Source of the DNA: Ostrinia nubilalis
Taxonomy: Eukaryota > Arthropoda > Insecta > Lepidoptera > Crambidae
NCBI RefSeq assembly: GCF_963855985.1
Contig: NC_087093.1
Location: 13,717,001-13,781,000, forward strand
Direction of reading: 5' to 3'
DNA length: 64,000 nucleotides
Below the pieces are notes generated by a model. That model saw nothing but the letters and a program-made list of their open reading frames with translations, searched no databases and was not told the DNA's origin. A program made the translations under genes and the position numbers. Position 1 is the first letter of the stretch. The number at the start of each line of letters is the position of its first letter. Shown here one piece after another: positions 12,101-22,316 of the stretch.

Positions 12101-15100
12101 TTTGATAATACTCTGGGACGGATCCAGAACGGTTTTTTTTATTCAGTGTTTCGTCTCACTGGGACGGAACGAGTTGTGGGACGAATCACTGAACGAGCCT
12201 GCAAAATAAAAATTATATCAATTCCTATCGAATCCGCAGCCGCCGGCGGTTGCAGCGAGTGCGGCGACTTCCAACGTTTGCGCTGCGAGCGCGACGCGCT
12301 CCTCGCGCGAGCGGCCCAGCTCGAGGCCGAGGCGGCCCGAAGCCCCGCGTCGGCCCCGCGGACTCCCCTCGGCCGCCTGGACTCGGCGCTGGACACGCCC
12401 GCGCGGCCGCCACGCGTCGCCACGCCCGACTCCAAGAAGTTCGCGGCGATTCTCCTCGAGAGCAATCCCGTCGAACTGCAACGCCAGTTGCTGACGTCCA
12501 CCGTTCAGAATCAGGTCAGTGGGGCGTTGGTTTTTGTTTATTTTTTAAGATACCCCGTAGATTACCGACTTTTTATTGGACGAAAGTTTATCGAGCTTCG
12601 CTTTATGATTCCTCATACAAATTGGAAGCCGACTAATTACTAACGGAGTTTGCTGTTTCTCTAAGAAACTAGTGCCCGTTTTCACCATCAATCCCTAATT
12701 TTTAAGTAAGCTAAAGTTTAAGGCAACACAATATGAATTTTGTTTTCATAGGGGTAGGTGAAAACGGGCATAAGTTTTCTAGATTATGACATACTGGGGG
12801 TTTGTCTTTACAGTATCGGCCATTTGAACATAATCTGATTATAACCACATGCCACAGTGTCATGTTAGCGTCAAGTGCGATGTGGCCAGTACGTAATGTG
12901 TACATATCTAAAGAAACCTGTCCGATCCGAAAGGGGTGATTCTGGTACTTACATACTACAACTTTTTATAATGTTACTAATATGGGATCGAATATGATTT
13001 TTACACCAGTTGCAGTAATATAATAATGCAGTTTTGGTGCATTTTACTGAGAAAAAAATACGCAACAATACTTTTTACTGATCTGTGGGTGGCCACGCAA
13101 GTCTAGAAGAAATTAGTGACAATAGGGTCATGTGACTGGGTAATGAAATCGAAATTCTATTTAGTAGACAGATAATAAAAAAATATTGGACACATATTTT
13201 TTATTTTTTTTCATAATCGAATAATTACAGTATTATATATATTGAGTTGAAATGTCGCGTGACGTCACTTTTGAGTAAAAAATCTACTCAAGCGTGACGT
13301 AAGTACGTAACGCGCCATTTCAACTCGATGTACCTAGCACTGTTATTATTTAATTATGAAAAAGAAAATAAAAAATATGATTCTAATATTTTCTAATTAT
13401 CTGTCTGACGGACAAATAATTGAAATTTTGACATCTAGCCTATTCTCATCACTCACTCACTAGTTAGACACTATAAACAATCCACAGATGTCGTATTGCA
13501 ATATTAACAAACAGTTACACAATAATAAATATTACGGGCCTTCTTTTTGTGTCTAAAGTGACTAAAAAGCAAATTCTTATGTGTAATATCGTACATCAGC
13601 TTTATAATTTGGCACCGCACTGACTTCAAAGTATTAATAAATAATCTTCGGTTTTTATATTTTCTCTACCGGCATTTGTAATTTCTTTATTATTTTTTAT
13701 CAGCCGATGTGATTGAGAAACTACGTTCCTCGGTAATTATGAGTCGACTCGTGATCAAACAACAATAAAAGTTGTTAGTACAATTGATCAGTGTGCGATT
13801 CTGATCGTGACAGCGCTGTTTAAGTTAATCAATTAGCGTATGGAACGTAACGGTGGAGCGCGAATTGTTTCATGCACTGGACGCGACAGTTATCGACCCA
13901 TTTGGTAATCTAAATGATTATTACTGCATACGTCGGTCACCTCTTTTGCAATTTTGACGATACCTATTTCAGTTTACTAGAATTCTTGTAGTGCACTACT
14001 ATAAGCGCTCAGCGTGACGTTTCTTTACATTTTGACAGTTAATAACACGCTACTATACGGAAGATCAGTGTTAAATGGGAAAGTCAAACTTCCCAAGGTC
14101 TCTCAAGGGCTTATTATATCAATCAGTATTAAATAGCAGTAGTTATTTGAGACTAAATAGAAAGAGGCTAAGGTACGTTATTATGGACGAAGTCATTTGT
14201 CTCTTAATTCTAGATCCTTTATGGCCAGTAAAATGCCAGCACAATAAATTTCACAAACTAGCCCAGATTTATTTTCGCGATCATTATAGTAACGAGAGCA
14301 CAAAATTGCGAAACGTCAAACGCAAACGACCCAACTGAATTTTTGACACATTTTTTGTGTTCGCAAATTACCTGATGGCTAATTGCAGAATAGCTGAGGT
14401 AACAAGTGCTGAGGAAAGCTTGCAGTAACGAGCAGTGTCAAACGGGGTGACGTAACGAGGGATTTCTTCAAATTACGCGGAACAGTAAATAAGGCTAATG
14501 GAGTGTGGCGATCACTCGAGCCGCTCTTAAGGCTTCACTACACTAACATAACTCCTTGTTATTGCAATGATTTGCAATCACAAAACAGCCGTAAAAACGA
14601 AGAGACCCTTCAAACACGATCATATTTTGGCAAAATGATCATAAATAATCTTCATACTATCTATCATGCAAGCGCTTCGTCTAACTAAAGTGAGGCAAAA
14701 TTATTTTCCATCCAATGTCTTCTTACATTGTTTGGCTTTGTCAACTGTCAGAACGTATGGAAAAAAAATAAGCCAGTGGTCTAGTTTGAAGTGCCTCACT
14801 TTTCTTGCACTTACTCGGTTTGTAAATGCTATAATTCTATGTTTATTTAACACGAGCATTATCTGTTGTGAAAACCATATAAATATGCGTACAGCAATTT
14901 GCCCGATGCGATTAACCCGAATAAACATGACTGATGCACATAATGCATTTAGAAATAATGAAAAATCTTGCAATTAGTGGCAATTACTTGTACCTACTTA
15001 CTCCAATCCTAATTAATTGTGTCATTAAATTGACATATAAATCAAAGAAAAAAAAATAAGTAAGAATCACTGGTATGACAGTTTATCTAATAAGAATGGG

Positions 15101-18100
15101 AAAGTGACAGTTGGATTTCATTTCATTTACTGATTTCGCGCTTAGTTGATATAAATCCGCAATAATCCAGTGTGTGTAAGCCTTTACAGCCAAATCCTAG
15201 TTAGTAACTCTATTGTTAGCAGTTTGAATGCTCATTTAATGGCGATTGCAACTGTAGGCGTCCTTGGCAGCGATTATCTGCAAATATTGCCATTGCGTCA
15301 CCGTTCCGTTATTACAAACGTCTAAAATCATCGCCTAAACACCTTATTTGAACGTTTATGCGTCACTATAACACCTTGGCCTATACTGATTGACCGTATC
15401 ACGCTTTAAACGTTTCCTTGTTCACTTAAATCCTGGCTGTAAATACAACCTACAATACTACCTAATTTTTTTCTTTAACTTACATCGATAAGTGGTGCGC
15501 AACCAAGGCCAGATATTTTTGCATTAATCAAATATTTGTGCTGATATTTAGATAGCGCTGAGTAACGTTTTCTACATTAGCCAATTTACCACACAATATT
15601 GTTAAATTTTATTAGGTACTTGAACCTTTGCCCTTGGTTTTAGAAAGGCCTTTTAACTAAGTGTCCAATTAAATAATATAGTGGCGAACGCTTGGGTAGT
15701 CAGTCAGTATTGATTGAAACATAACTGATTCGACTCGCGCTTTACCCTTATCTGTATCTCTACTAGTTTTTATCATACGCACCTTGTATCTGAAAACTTT
15801 CATACTCACTGAATATAGTAACGAAATATTCAGTTATATTTTGTAACATAAAATTCTATTGTTGTATTTCATGACCTGCCAGCACACATAAGCAAAGGGT
15901 ATTAAAGAGTTGGTAAATCTTTTCTAGTATTGCGATTGCGAATATGATGGAAGGTGGTTAAATAAGTAATCCAGGTGTTCGTTTTCCCAGCTCATCATAA
16001 ATGAAAACCATTCATTATTTATACATACACACTGCGTACATGCAATCAGTGCGTTCTAAAACGATAAGATTCAACTGACGTCACATCTGAATGTCGTAAT
16101 TTCGTTCCACGGGGTCTTTCCTCAATTATGTCCACTAAAATATTTTAATGATTCTGCCTGAGTCATTCGAGTTGGTGCAACGCTTTAAAATACGGATAAT
16201 TGCTGGAACTTCCTAGAAATAAGAAGTCAGTGGGGCAACCAAGAGTGGCAGTAGTTCCCAAGTCCGTTATTATAACTGCTGAACGGTCATAACGCGATTA
16301 ACCTCTGCTAATCGCCGTCCTACTCCCTTCATAGCCGCTTCTGTAGGCCACCGCTAACAGCCATACACCGCCGCTGTATTTAATGACTATGCTTTGCCAA
16401 CAAAAGGCTTGGAACCTTTAGAGACCCTTTCTCTGAATGTCCATTATGAACAAACTATTTATCAGCCACTAAAGAAGATTGTGTGAAGCAGCGCTACATT
16501 AATAATAAGCAATGTTTTCGGTATAAATGGAGCAAAATAATAAATAATGGATTTATTCATAGGATCGCCGGTGAAATCATTCATGTTCAAGTATCTATTT
16601 CATTCCTATATATTTTGACGTACGTATGATCAGTGATTGTATATTTATTATTCATCAAATGTCTATAGTTGTGAAGTAGTTATAGAAATGCATTTTATCA
16701 TTAGTTTATTCAGTTTTATCATGTTGATTGCGGCTGTAATCGTGTCGCTGGCTAAGTATATTATGACTGCCAACTGCCAAGCTATAATTTGTGCCATATC
16801 ACGAGTAATAAGCATTTCTTCGTTAAATGCTCGCTTTACTTGTCGTAACACTAACACCGTTCGCAGATATTAGACATCACTAGTTCTCTTTGTTTAATTT
16901 ATCTTGTAAATATCATCTCAATCAATCGATAACTAGGACAACGTATCGATTAATTGCTCTTTTGATTTCTTTTTTGTGGAATTCCTTTGCCGCTTATGTG
17001 CATATTATGATATTGGACGCGTTTCTGATATCATCACAACTTTTGCCAACTATCTATGAGTCAGTTTACCTCTTTCTTGACGAAGGGAAGAGTTATAATG
17101 ACGACTTTTGAACCTTTATTTTGTTATTACTATAGCAGTTATTAAATGATTTGTGATGCATAGAAATGCTTAAAATATGAACGCATTATTTGGCGGCTTT
17201 TAAGTTTGAAAGCGATATTTTTGACCATTTACACAAGAAAATAGTATACAACTGTTTTTTTTGGCATGATGGTTCTTTTTAGTGGAGCCATTATTTAACA
17301 TGGACTTAGAACTACCAATTCTGCCTGACCCAGGTTAAGAAACCCTGGTTTAGACAAAAAGATGTACTCGCTTTTAGGAAAAGATTGCTCCATTTTAATC
17401 AATACTTTACATTGATGTTTTCGGTGTTGTAGCAGTTTATCATTTGTTTCATTCTAAATGTTAGCATCATGCTGATGTTTGTGTACAATGATAACTAATT
17501 AACATTATTTGTGTTCCAGGTGTTAGTTGACCGATTGAAACGAGCGGCTGCGCATCGGACGGTACTGCTAGAGAGGCTTGAGCGCGCGCGGGATCTCAAC
17601 GAAGACCTTAAATTTAGGGTACGTCATGTTACATGTTCTCGTAGGGTAGTTTTTGGTATTTACTGCGATATATTTATAAAACGCGAATCGAGAGTAAAAA
17701 ATGTTGTGTCGTTAAGGTAGAGTACAATGGGATCCATCCTTTCTTTTTGTGGATATCGTAAAAGGCACAAATGGTTGTCAAGGGACAAATTATACGAACA
17801 TTCGGTCACCCCAACTCGTCTGACCGGTATGGAGAGTATCGAGTTAGACCAAAGGTTTGCGATTTTGCAGTACAGGTTAAAGTGATGGAATTGAAAATTT
17901 TCAACTTGCCTGCTGAAATGCATGATACAGATTTTTTAAACGTTGAAAGTACAATCGATCTTGAGTAAATCGATTTCAGGTTTTGCTTTCACATAATTAT
18001 TATTCATAAGTGTCACCAGTGCAGTGGTCAAAATTGAACAAAATGTTTTTGATTCTTATTTATTTATTTATTTAAAATCTTTATTGCACACATAAAAAAC

Positions 18101-20289
18101 AGTGGTACAACAGGCGAGCTTAATGCCATGTGGCATTCTCTTCCAGCTAACCAGAAAATTTGTTCTTACTAAAGTTTTCAATTTCCATTTCAGCTAGAGG
18201 AAAAGAGCATAGAGCTGGAAGGAGCGCGCGCGCTCGTCCGCAAACTCGAGCGCGGACGTCGCAGCCCGAGCCCGCGCCACAGCAGCATGCGAGACATGGA
18301 GCCGCTGCCGATACCGCGCGCCGCGTCCGCCGAACGCTTGTGCGATACGCCGCGCCGACGTCCTTCACGCATCCCACTCCACACGGCACATAAAGGCGCA
18401 GCCCCCAGACCACCCCGTCCTGCCTCCCAGGGCTCCGTGCGATCCGCCTCCTCAGCCCGCGGACGAAAGGAACCAAAGTCCGGAGTCCCCGTCCGCAGGT
18501 CACCGCCCGACAACAAGGTGCGCGCCCGCTCCTTCTGGAACTCCTGGTTCTTTAAAGATTCCGGCTCGTGAGCCCCTAACCGTGTGCACAGTGACTCACG
18601 TGTATGCCATTATGTCGATAGTGAGTTTTCGTTTTACTTTCCGTTGGTTCAGTGTTGGTTCGGCGCGCATGACTAACTTTGTGTTTGTCACTAATAAGTT
18701 GTGATGGCTCAAAAATCTGCGTGTGAAATCTGAGTTTAGTTTAAGTTTCGTTATGAACTCGTTTCTTATGGTTATGTTCGACGTTATTATTATGTTGTGC
18801 TTTTTTCCAAACTTTATTGTATTTCGAATACCCAATTTGGAGAATTGTAAACGTATATTGTTATAATATAACGTGATGAATTGTAAAAAGATTTTTACGC
18901 CACACAAGTTCATGTCGTTGTATAAATTTTCGTTCATGCTAATCATAAAATTAATTTGTAAAAGTTATCGTATCTGGGATTTGACGCTGTGTTCCCTATA
19001 TTTTTGTATTAATCGATAACTGAAAAATATAACAGACGTCCCGCATACGAAAACTGGTAATAAATGTCACATACAATTTCAGTCATCGTAATAATATCAT
19101 ACCTAACTGTAAATAAAATTAATTTATAATCAATCGATACACTATGTAATCAATCATGTACCATTATGATAGCCAGAGACGGTAAGTGTTACAATTGCGT
19201 TTAACAAAGTATTAATCACCATTTGCCACTGAACACATTGCTAATATTTTTGTTTTGAAAGTATTTTTCAGTTAGTTGTTTTGAGTTTAGTTTTTTTGAC
19301 ATAGTGGCATAATCGCATAATAATCGGCTAATCGAACACATGCAAAATTGAAGCCTCCCACACGGCACTGTTGAGTATTTTGGGCAGTACGATTCTAGAC
19401 AACGTTTCATGCACCCCTACACAAACTTGAGGTATCTAACAACCGTATTTAGAATATTTGTTTTAATATAACAAATAATATGCTATTAAAATTGTGTAGT
19501 GGAATACACAGTTTTTACTTGTTTCTCAATGGATTTCTTTCAAACAGAGTCACGACGATGATGAATAGGGAACCTTACGCGAAGTTAATTCTGTAGATCA
19601 CACTCGTGCCTACCTAGTTTGCTACTTGCTAATTGATTTAAAATGTTATGAGCGTGTGCTTGTACGGCAATGGCCTTGTATTTCGGATGACACATGCCTA
19701 GTCTTCGCAGCGGTGACCGGACCCGCAACGGATACCAGTTGCGGGCCTGTCTAATTGCCAAACATAAGATTCACTCGTGTAATGTAAAATCTTTCATCGT
19801 TTTACCAAAAACGCTCTCATCGGAGCTCGCGCTTGACAAAATCGTGTTCCATAAAACGCTGCAACGCAAAAAGTCAAAAAGGTTCCCTATTGATTAACGG
19901 GGATCAAAAGTCGAGCAATACAGAACGCCGGCCGAGGCGTCGCGTAACTCGCTTGCATGTCGCAGAGCGGACCGGAGCCGGAGCGGGCGTGGGCCGACGA
20001 GCTCCGCGAGTCACTCAAGGAGACTCGCGGGGAAGCCGCGTGGCACGCGCGGGCCGCGCTGCTGGCCGAATACGTTGCGCGCACGCAGCGTTTGACGCGC
20101 ATGCGGCCGCTGCCCGCGCCGGAACGTCTGACCTACGCGCCAGATCTCGCCTTGGAGCTCACGAGATCCATCCTCGACGACGAGGCGTTGTGGGACAACC
20201 GCCCGCAGCAGTACTTCGAGAGCATGAGCCGGGAGCCTGACGCTGACACGCCGGCGGACTACACCAGCGACTCGCTGGACCCGTACTGA
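153..20289 (+). CDS. Coiled-coil protein gene, 3' part (5' end off window)
   Basis: Inferred exons are 153-353, 5548-5782, 12240-12514, 17520-17618 and 18194-18571 (stop), with an alternative route 18194-18517 to 19966-20289 (stop). All joins keep one frame: 353 ends in phase 0, 5782 leaves one base that 12240 completes, and the rest join in phase 0. The protein starts here with ELQNEVGALLEFRDLVIE. It continues with a serine-rich DSGFSTETSCGKD stretch, an acidic/basic heptad-rich segment (ELWALLDVIQRKGVRLRDEA) and a long coiled coil over exons 3 to 5 (NPVELQRQLLTSTVQNQVLV, then VLLERLERARDLNEDLKF). It ends in a basic, Ser/Pro/Arg-rich tail. I do not recognise a catalytic domain. The insect protein quick-to-court is a coiled-coil candidate for comparison, but I could not confirm it. 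The first codons and promoter lie left of base 1. The first exon could also start at 139 if the upstream AG is used. Confidence 0.8.
757..879 (+). CDS. Candidate additional exon copy (array copy 2)
   Basis: This 123-bp body is in phase 0 at both ends, open throughout, and followed by the same strong donor (CAG then GTGAGA) as the original exon. Two acceptors are possible: AATAAG directly before the ATG, or GAGTGAGCAG 12 bases earlier, which follows a pyrimidine-rich stretch and also keeps the frame (adding DSNK). Copies at 1386-1508, 2684-2806, 3427-3549, 3779-3901 and 4642-4764 have the same properties. Whether any copy is spliced into mRNA is unknown. Confidence 0.4.
2087..2515. mobile_element. 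GC-rich foldback MITE, PIF/Harbinger-like (copy 1)
   Basis: A 429-bp element with terminal inverted repeats beginning GGCCTCAGCCTCGAACTTAG, flanked by TTA on both sides (2084-2086 and 2516-2518). It sits inside an array unit whose intact siblings read CGCTTACGAG at this point, so the duplicated target TTA is directly visible. A 3-bp TTA duplication with inverted repeats starting GG is typical of PIF/Harbinger non-autonomous elements. The ends are GC-rich simple sequence. The middle (about 2270-2400) is AT-rich and identical in other copies. Confidence 0.85.
6382..6788. mobile_element. Lepidopteran non-autonomous element with ACCGACTTC ends
   Basis: Inverted ends AAAACCGACTTCAAA and TTTTTTGAAGTCGGTTG enclose two diverged internal repeats, each with AAAAAAGTTCAACCCCAATT-like and CCACCCTTGGGGGT segments (about 6440-6480 and 6575-6620). 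A related ATGAAGTCGGTTAAAAA end fragment occurs at about 30840. Superfamily not assigned. Confidence 0.6.
8456..8895 (-). mobile_element. RTE-type LINE 3' fragment (reverse transcriptase C terminus)
   Basis: The minus strand encodes the C-terminal tail of an endonuclease-reverse transcriptase of the insect RTE class: IARRIAKIKWQWAGHIAR, then SVGRPPTRWTDDLVKVAG (8860 down to 8564). It is followed on that strand by the 3' sequence complementary to ACGTTCACTGCTGGACAAAG. It is truncated and dead. Other copies of the same tail lie at about 11280-11465, 26078-26145, 29598-29915, 39775-40025 and 60139-60232. Confidence 0.85.
8910..9242 (-). mobile_element. Helitron-like non-autonomous element, with internal insert
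   Basis: On the minus strand it begins TCCTACTAATATTATAAATG and ends GCAGGCAAAAGCTAG before T, preceded by a GC-rich hairpin. A TC start, a CTAG end and insertion between A and T match Helitron rules. It is the same family as 38849-39043 but longer by about 140 bp of unrelated internal AT-rich sequence (about 9065-9200). Confidence 0.75.
9361..10434. mobile_element. Lepidopteran repeat with CCGGCCAAGTGCGAGTCGG start
   Basis: It starts AAACCGGCCAAGTGCGAGTC and ends with AGGTACGGAACCCTAAAAA, preceded by a GACGGACGGACGGAC stretch. The inner part has related modules about 300 bp apart, each with GCCGAATTTCAAGATTCTGA-like sequence (about 9815 and 10135). It is a very common arthropod non-autonomous repeat. 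I do not assign the superfamily. Confidence 0.7.
11270..11470 (-). mobile_element. RTE-type LINE fragment
   Basis: The minus-strand complement of CTTTACCAGATCGTCGGTCC and CGCTACGTCTTCCAGCCCGT is the same reverse-transcriptase tail as at 8564-8860, here shorter and interrupted. It lies in an intron of the coiled-coil gene and does not contribute to it. Confidence 0.75.
12673..12775. mobile_element. Short palindromic MITE (GCCCGTTTTCACC ends)
   Basis: Inverted ends GCCCGTTTTCACCATCAATC and GGTGAAAACGGGCATAAG. The same family appears as a partial copy at about 37200-37275 and as a full copy at about 51680-51777. Confidence 0.65.
13163..13408. mobile_element. AT-rich inverted-repeat element (MITE)
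   Basis: Long imperfect arms (AGACAGATAATAAAAAAATA versus ATTTTCTAATTATCTGTCTG) surround a centre with CGTGACGTCAC and GCGTGACGTAAG. It lies in an intron. Family unknown. Confidence 0.55.
13409..17519. other. Intron of the coiled-coil gene, nothing recognised
   Basis: AT-rich intronic sequence between exons 3 and 4. I saw no conserved-looking exon, no tRNA, and only short chance ORFs in it. Confidence 0.5.
18055..18150. repeat. LINE 3'-tail type repeat just before exon 5
   Basis: A TTTA-rich tract is followed by TTTATTGCACACATAAAAAA and GGCGAGCTTAATGCCATGTG. The reverse version (ATTAAGCTCGCC and TGTGTGCAATAAAGTCTTTA) is at about 30418-30485. It ends about 40 bases before the acceptor at 18193. 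Confidence 0.55.
18194..18571 (+). CDS. Terminal exon A of the coiled-coil gene
   Basis: Acceptor TTCCATTTCAG, then LEEKSIELEGARALVRKLE (end of the coiled coil), then a Ser/Pro/Arg-rich low-complexity tail ending FWNSWFFKDSGS and a TGA stop. An internal donor (AACAAG then GTGCGC) at 18517/18518 leaves the frame in phase 0 and allows splicing to 19966. So this exon can be either terminal or internal. AATAAA motifs near 19057 and 19110 could end the short transcript. Confidence 0.8.
   Translation, partial: LEEKSIELEGARALVRKLERGRRSPSPRHSSMRDMEPLPIPRAASAERLCDTPRRRPSRIPLHTAHKGAAPRPPRPASQGSVRSASSARGRKEPKSGVPVRRSPPDNKVRARSFWNSWFFKDSGS
19966..20289 (+). CDS. Alternative terminal exon B of the coiled-coil gene
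   Basis: Acceptor CTTGCATGTCGCAG, then an open frame of 107 residues starting SGPEPERAWADELRESL and ending DYTSDSLDPY and a TGA stop. Codon use is GC-rich like the other exons. It is in phase 0, so it fits after 18517 (and also directly after 17618). It could alternatively be a separate small gene starting at the ATG at 19957, which overlaps the acceptor. The downstream 3' UTR is long and AT-rich, up to AATAAA at 22098. Confidence 0.65.
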   Translation, partial: SGPEPERAWADELRESLKETRGEAAWHARAALLAEYVARTQRLTRMRPLPAPERLTYAPDLALELTRSILDDEALWDNRPQQYFESMSREPDADTPADYTSDSLDPY

Positions 20290-22103
20290 GTGAGTTTCGA
20301 ACTGTCTTGTTTTGTGCTCCGTTTCACGAAATTTTACGGCTCGAAATTTGAACACCGAAACGCTGGATCCGTATACGTATAGATGTGCACGTTCCGTTGT
20401 GCTGTAATATACCTAATAAGATACGCGGTAAACCGCCACGCACGTCACCCAAGTGATTTCTCATGTAGTGAAGTGAAACGTGTACGTTCATACGTATGGG
20501 ACCGGTGTGTTTATGCATTTAATGCTGTGATTGATAGAATAAATGTCAAAAGATCACACAATATCTAAAATTTATTAGAGTACAACCTGTTACTAAGACA
20601 CGTGATTCTGATGACGAGCCGTAAACTTTTATCAACTAGTTTAATATTTCGAGTTTAGTCTTTATGGATGTGAACTCGCTCAATCCTCTGATGAAACAAT
20701 GTAGCATTAACAAAAATATCTTTAACTAATTAGCAGAGGAACTCTAACCGAAAGCAGAAGGTAGACTTTGATTTCCGAATTACTTTTGTGAGATTTAGTA
20801 CATAGTGAGTCGCACGATTGCACCGCTCGTTTGTTCCTGCCACATCTCTGTTTCGCATTGAATTCCATTAGCAGATCGATCATTCCACGTTAAAAGGCAC
20901 GTCGCTGAATGTTTCTGTGATCTGTGATACTGTCACTTTTGTTGTTTACGTGTATGCGTCAATTCGATCAGGGCCATAATATTTATTAATGTACAATAGT
21001 GTTCCGATAAATATTCCTATAGGTGAAATTGTAGTTTCATAATTTTATCATTATGAAATATAATAATTTATATTGTATTGTTCTTTTAAAATTTTGAATG
21101 AATGTAATGCAATAGTTATGTATGAAATTATCTTAGTTCGTTTATGCCTTTTGTGTGGTGAATATTTAAAATCTATATTGTTATGTAAATAACATTATGA
21201 ATTGCTGAATTTTAAATTCACCCGTACTAGTTAGTGTGTTCGTCAGCCGCAATGTCCACTCGTGGGCCGACTTACATGAAGTGTGCCGATGATGGTAGCT
21301 ATTTAACCTAATTTTGTCATTCCTAAGTCTACAAGGACAGACTGTAACTAATTTTATATTGAGTGAGAGCTTGGAACGACTGTAGCAAGGCTGTGAACAC
21401 TTAAGTGTGCTTGAAGTTGTATCTGATGTAAAAAGAATAGATGAGGAATTAAAATAGTGTTAATTAGCGGTTAATATTTTAATGGTTCACAAGGTACATC
21501 TATGATTGTGGCGACTATTAATTTATACATAAATATACTATTGTTGTTGAAGGTTTTCTAAACGTCCAAAGCTGTACGTCCTATTAGTGCGGCGAAGTCC
21601 GCGACTGCCTGAGTTACTGTAATATTGTTGGTTTGTATAGCATAACAACTTTCTTCACACGACACAGCTCGGTAACAAATAGTAGGAGACTGATTTTGTA
21701 TAAATCTAATGAAATAAATAGTGATATGCTTATACCAAGGGAGGAAGGGGGATACTCCATTTAGATGCCCTTATTGTATATTTGTTTCTAAGCTTCTTAC
21801 TATGTAAAAAGTTATTGCCTATTTTAGGTACCTTAATGTAATTAATAACGTTAATAACAATTCCAATTCTATAGACTATGACTGTATTTTTATAAGTTAG
21901 GAATTATTAGCTAAAATAATTAAGTCAACTGTTTATTGTACAGCTTTCATTCACGCTCTAGTATTTTGTAAATTATTAAGCCACTACCTAGCTACAATTA
22001 AGATACTCATAAAATTATCTAGTTGACTTGAATCTAGTTGATGACTATCATTGTAGAGTTGTACAGAAATCATATCATTATATATACAAATTATTCAAAT
22101 AAA
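20290..22103 (+). other. Probable 3' UTR of the coiled-coil gene
   Basis: AT-rich, no coding signal, ends with AATAAA at 22098-22103. The convergent kleisin gene has its own poly(A) signals on the other strand at 22127-22132 and 22169-22174. The two transcripts therefore end within tens of bases of each other and may overlap. Confidence 0.5.
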
Positions 22104-22316
22104 TTGTTCATATCAAACACTGGTTTTTTATTTCAACAAAAACAGACTAGTTTTCGAAATAACTAACATTTATTTAGCATAACAAATAAAGAAACACAAA
22201 ACTTAACATAAAACAATTCATGAAACACTAGTAGAAGGAAGTAACAAACGTACAGAAAATAAGTATGTATCAAATTATATCACTTTAGTATTAAAAATAA
22301 ACGAAAGTTGCAAAAT

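Noticed and set aside
12139..12501. Minus-strand ORF of 120 codons opposite the exon at 12240-12514
   Set aside because: Antisense shadow of a GC-rich coiled-coil exon; no splice sites or start context.
18147..18516. Minus-strand ORFs opposite the terminal exon
   Set aside because: Shadow of the arginine/serine-rich coding exon on the plus strand.
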